A DNA stretch of 6,736 nucleotides, from the NCBI GenBank assembly GCA_005800465.1, contig SYFI01000028.1, forward strand, positions 1 through 6,736, in the 5' to 3' direction. The translations under genes and the position numbers were made by a program. The notes beneath the pieces are model-generated. The model did not search any database and was not told where the DNA came from. It saw only the letters and a list, made by a program, of their open reading frames with translations. Below, piece by piece: positions 6,272 to 6,736 of the stretch (within the stretch, counting starts at the first letter, position 1; every line of letters starts with the position of its first letter). This DNA comes from Actinomycetota bacterium (lineage in GTDB: Bacteria > Actinomycetota > Thermoleophilia > Miltoncostaeales > Miltoncostaeaceae).

Positions 6272-6316
6272 GGTGTGGCCGATGCGTGCAGCGATGCCAT
6301 ACGCATCGGCCACACC
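6272..6316. repeat. Perfect 16-bp inverted repeat with 13-base spacer
   Basis: Left arm GGTGTGGCCGATGCGT (6272-6287) and right arm ACGCATCGGCCACACC (6301-6316) are exact reverse complements around a 13-base spacer (6288-6300). A partial third copy of the arm lies at 6219-6232 (GGCCGGATGCGTGC, against GGCCGATGCGTGC at 6277-6289). It could be a strong RNA hairpin or terminator, a binding site for a dimeric regulator upstream of acs, or a mobile repeat; the sequence does not decide. No T-run follows on either strand. Confidence 0.8.
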
Positions 6317-6475
6317 GCTGAAGCACACCGTGCGCTTCCACGTTGGGTGGCCGGTCCAGATAATGTCTTCTCCTGCAGGAATTTCACGTGGGCCTCCATG
6401 ACCGCGTCATGCCCCACTCAGGCGGTAAGTGGACCGTGCGTACACTGACCAGCGTCATTCCGATTCCCCTGCGGC

Positions 6476-6480
6476 AGGAG
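6476..6480 (+). promoter_or_regulatory. Shine-Dalgarno site of acs
   Basis: AGGAG with a 6-base gap before ATG 6487, the best ribosome site in the window, consistent with independent initiation unlike the coupled upstream genes. Confidence 0.8.
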
Positions 6481-6486
6481 CATCAC

Positions 6487-6736
6487 ATGAGCGAGTCCGG
6501 TCCGGCAATCAGCAACCTGCAGGCCGATGGTGCGCAGTACCCGCCGCCCGCCGCGTTTGCCGCCGCCGCCCGCATCAACGACCGCAGCGTGGTCGGGCAA
6601 GCCGATGCCGACCCCATCGCCTGGTGGGAAGACCAGGCGCGGCGCCTGACATGGGACACCTTCTGGACCAGGGCGCTCGACGACGATGACGCGCCGTTCT
6701 ACCGCTGGTTTACGGGCGGCACGCTCAACATCGCCG
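6487..6736 (+). CDS. acs: Acetyl-CoA synthetase, N-terminal fragment (3' end outside window)
   Basis: The first 83 residues of an AMP-forming acyl-CoA synthetase, most likely acetate-CoA ligase, a cytoplasmic enzyme making acetyl-CoA from acetate, ATP and CoA. Seen: the N-terminal cap domain (ACAS_N) pattern YPPPAAFAAAARI (18-30), DADPIAWWEDQARRLTWDTF (40-59), and APFYRWFTGGTLNIA (69-83), matching the conserved stretch before the Asn-Cys-Asp-Arg-His region, which lies beyond the window. ATG 6487 is preceded by a well-spaced AGGAG, and residues 1-17 form a variable lead. The catalytic AMP-binding motifs are not in the window, so propionyl-CoA or a related synthetase cannot be excluded. It is read in the same direction as the hopanoid operon but separated from it by 537 bases and a likely terminator, so it is probably a separate transcription unit. 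Confidence 0.85.
   Translation, partial: MSESGPAISNLQADGAQYPPPAAFAAAARINDRSVVGQADADPIAWWEDQARRLTWDTFWTRALDDDDAPFYRWFTGGTLNIA

Larger units (their letters stand above)
5956..6417 (-). pseudogene. Possible decayed minus-strand gene converging on vanW
   Basis: A 153-codon frame with a GTG start that converges on vanW. Its last 38 residues (AGLNAVDAGVTPLEAINRAL, then a short polar tail) look protein-like, have G/C-rich third positions, and loosely recall the C-terminal end of GspE/PilT-type secretion ATPases, which is a weak resemblance. The first 17 residues are also plausible. The middle (about 6188-6373) looks less coding in this frame, with rarer codons such as TTA and TCT, while the neighbouring minus frame there reads GEDIIWTGHPTWKRT with better third positions until a stop at 6190-6188. 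This mosaic suggests frameshifts in a former gene. The alternative is that it is noncoding and open only because of high GC. No function is assigned. Confidence 0.3.
5950..6486. other. 537-bp region between vanW and acs without a confident gene
   Basis: No intact gene can be defended here. It holds the right part of the vanW terminator hairpin, a possible decayed minus-strand gene (5956-6417), a cluster of mutually exclusive short inverted repeats (6113-6245), a perfect 16-bp inverted repeat (6272-6316), and the upstream region of acs. TACACT (6441-6446) could serve as a -10 element for acs, but no good -35 sits at the right distance, so it is not listed as a promoter. Confidence 0.6.

Noticed and set aside
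6090..6401. 103-codon + strand frame between vanW and acs
   Set aside because: Pro/Arg-rich low-complexity translation, no ribosome site, and inverted repeats run through it.
6418..6446. Possible acs promoter with TACACT at 6441-6446
   Set aside because: The -10-like hexamer is reasonable but the bases 17-18 upstream do not resemble a -35 element, so it is not supported as a promoter.
6429..6689. 86-codon + strand frame over the acs start
   Set aside because: Overlaps acs in another frame; acs has the better ribosome site and clear family motifs.

Overview
High-GC bacterial DNA, most likely from an actinobacterium or a relative. This is inferred from the strong G/C third-position bias, the tightly overlapping genes, the style of the VanW/PG-binding surface protein, and the PAP2 motifs. 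No rRNA, tRNA or other lineage marker is present, so the assignment is tentative.

Layout. Positions 1-5949 form one continuous + strand gene train: the C-terminal end of squalene-hopene cyclase (shc, 1-282), hpnC (279-1154), hpnD (1151-2017), hpnE (2014-3339), a PAP2-family membrane phosphatase (3336-4094), a 17-codon micro-ORF (4091-4144), and a membrane-anchored VanW-domain protein (4141-5949). Every junction is a 4-base stop/start overlap (ATGA or GTGA), so this looks like one translationally coupled operon. An 8-bp inverted repeat (5942-5963) lies on the vanW stop codon and probably acts as a terminator. Positions 5950-6486 hold no intact gene I can defend. They contain a possibly decayed minus-strand gene and many inverted repeats, including a perfect 16-bp one (6272-6316). 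The window ends inside the start of acetyl-CoA synthetase (acs, from 6487), which has a strong Shine-Dalgarno site and begins a separate unit.

How the genes work together. HpnD joins two farnesyl diphosphates into presqualene diphosphate, HpnC converts that to hydroxysqualene, HpnE reduces it to squalene, and squalene-hopene cyclase folds squalene into the hopanoid skeleton. This is the complete three-enzyme HpnCDE route plus the cyclase, giving membrane hopanoids. The PAP2 and VanW proteins are not standard members of this pathway, yet they are physically coupled to it. They may link hopanoid production to isoprenoid-phosphate or cell-envelope metabolism, which is inference.

Items most worth a second look: the micro-ORF that relays ribosomes into vanW, the unusual acidic residues in the normally aromatic C-terminal segment of the cyclase, the PAP2/VanW extension of a hopanoid operon, and the 16-bp inverted repeat with its extra half-site upstream of acs.
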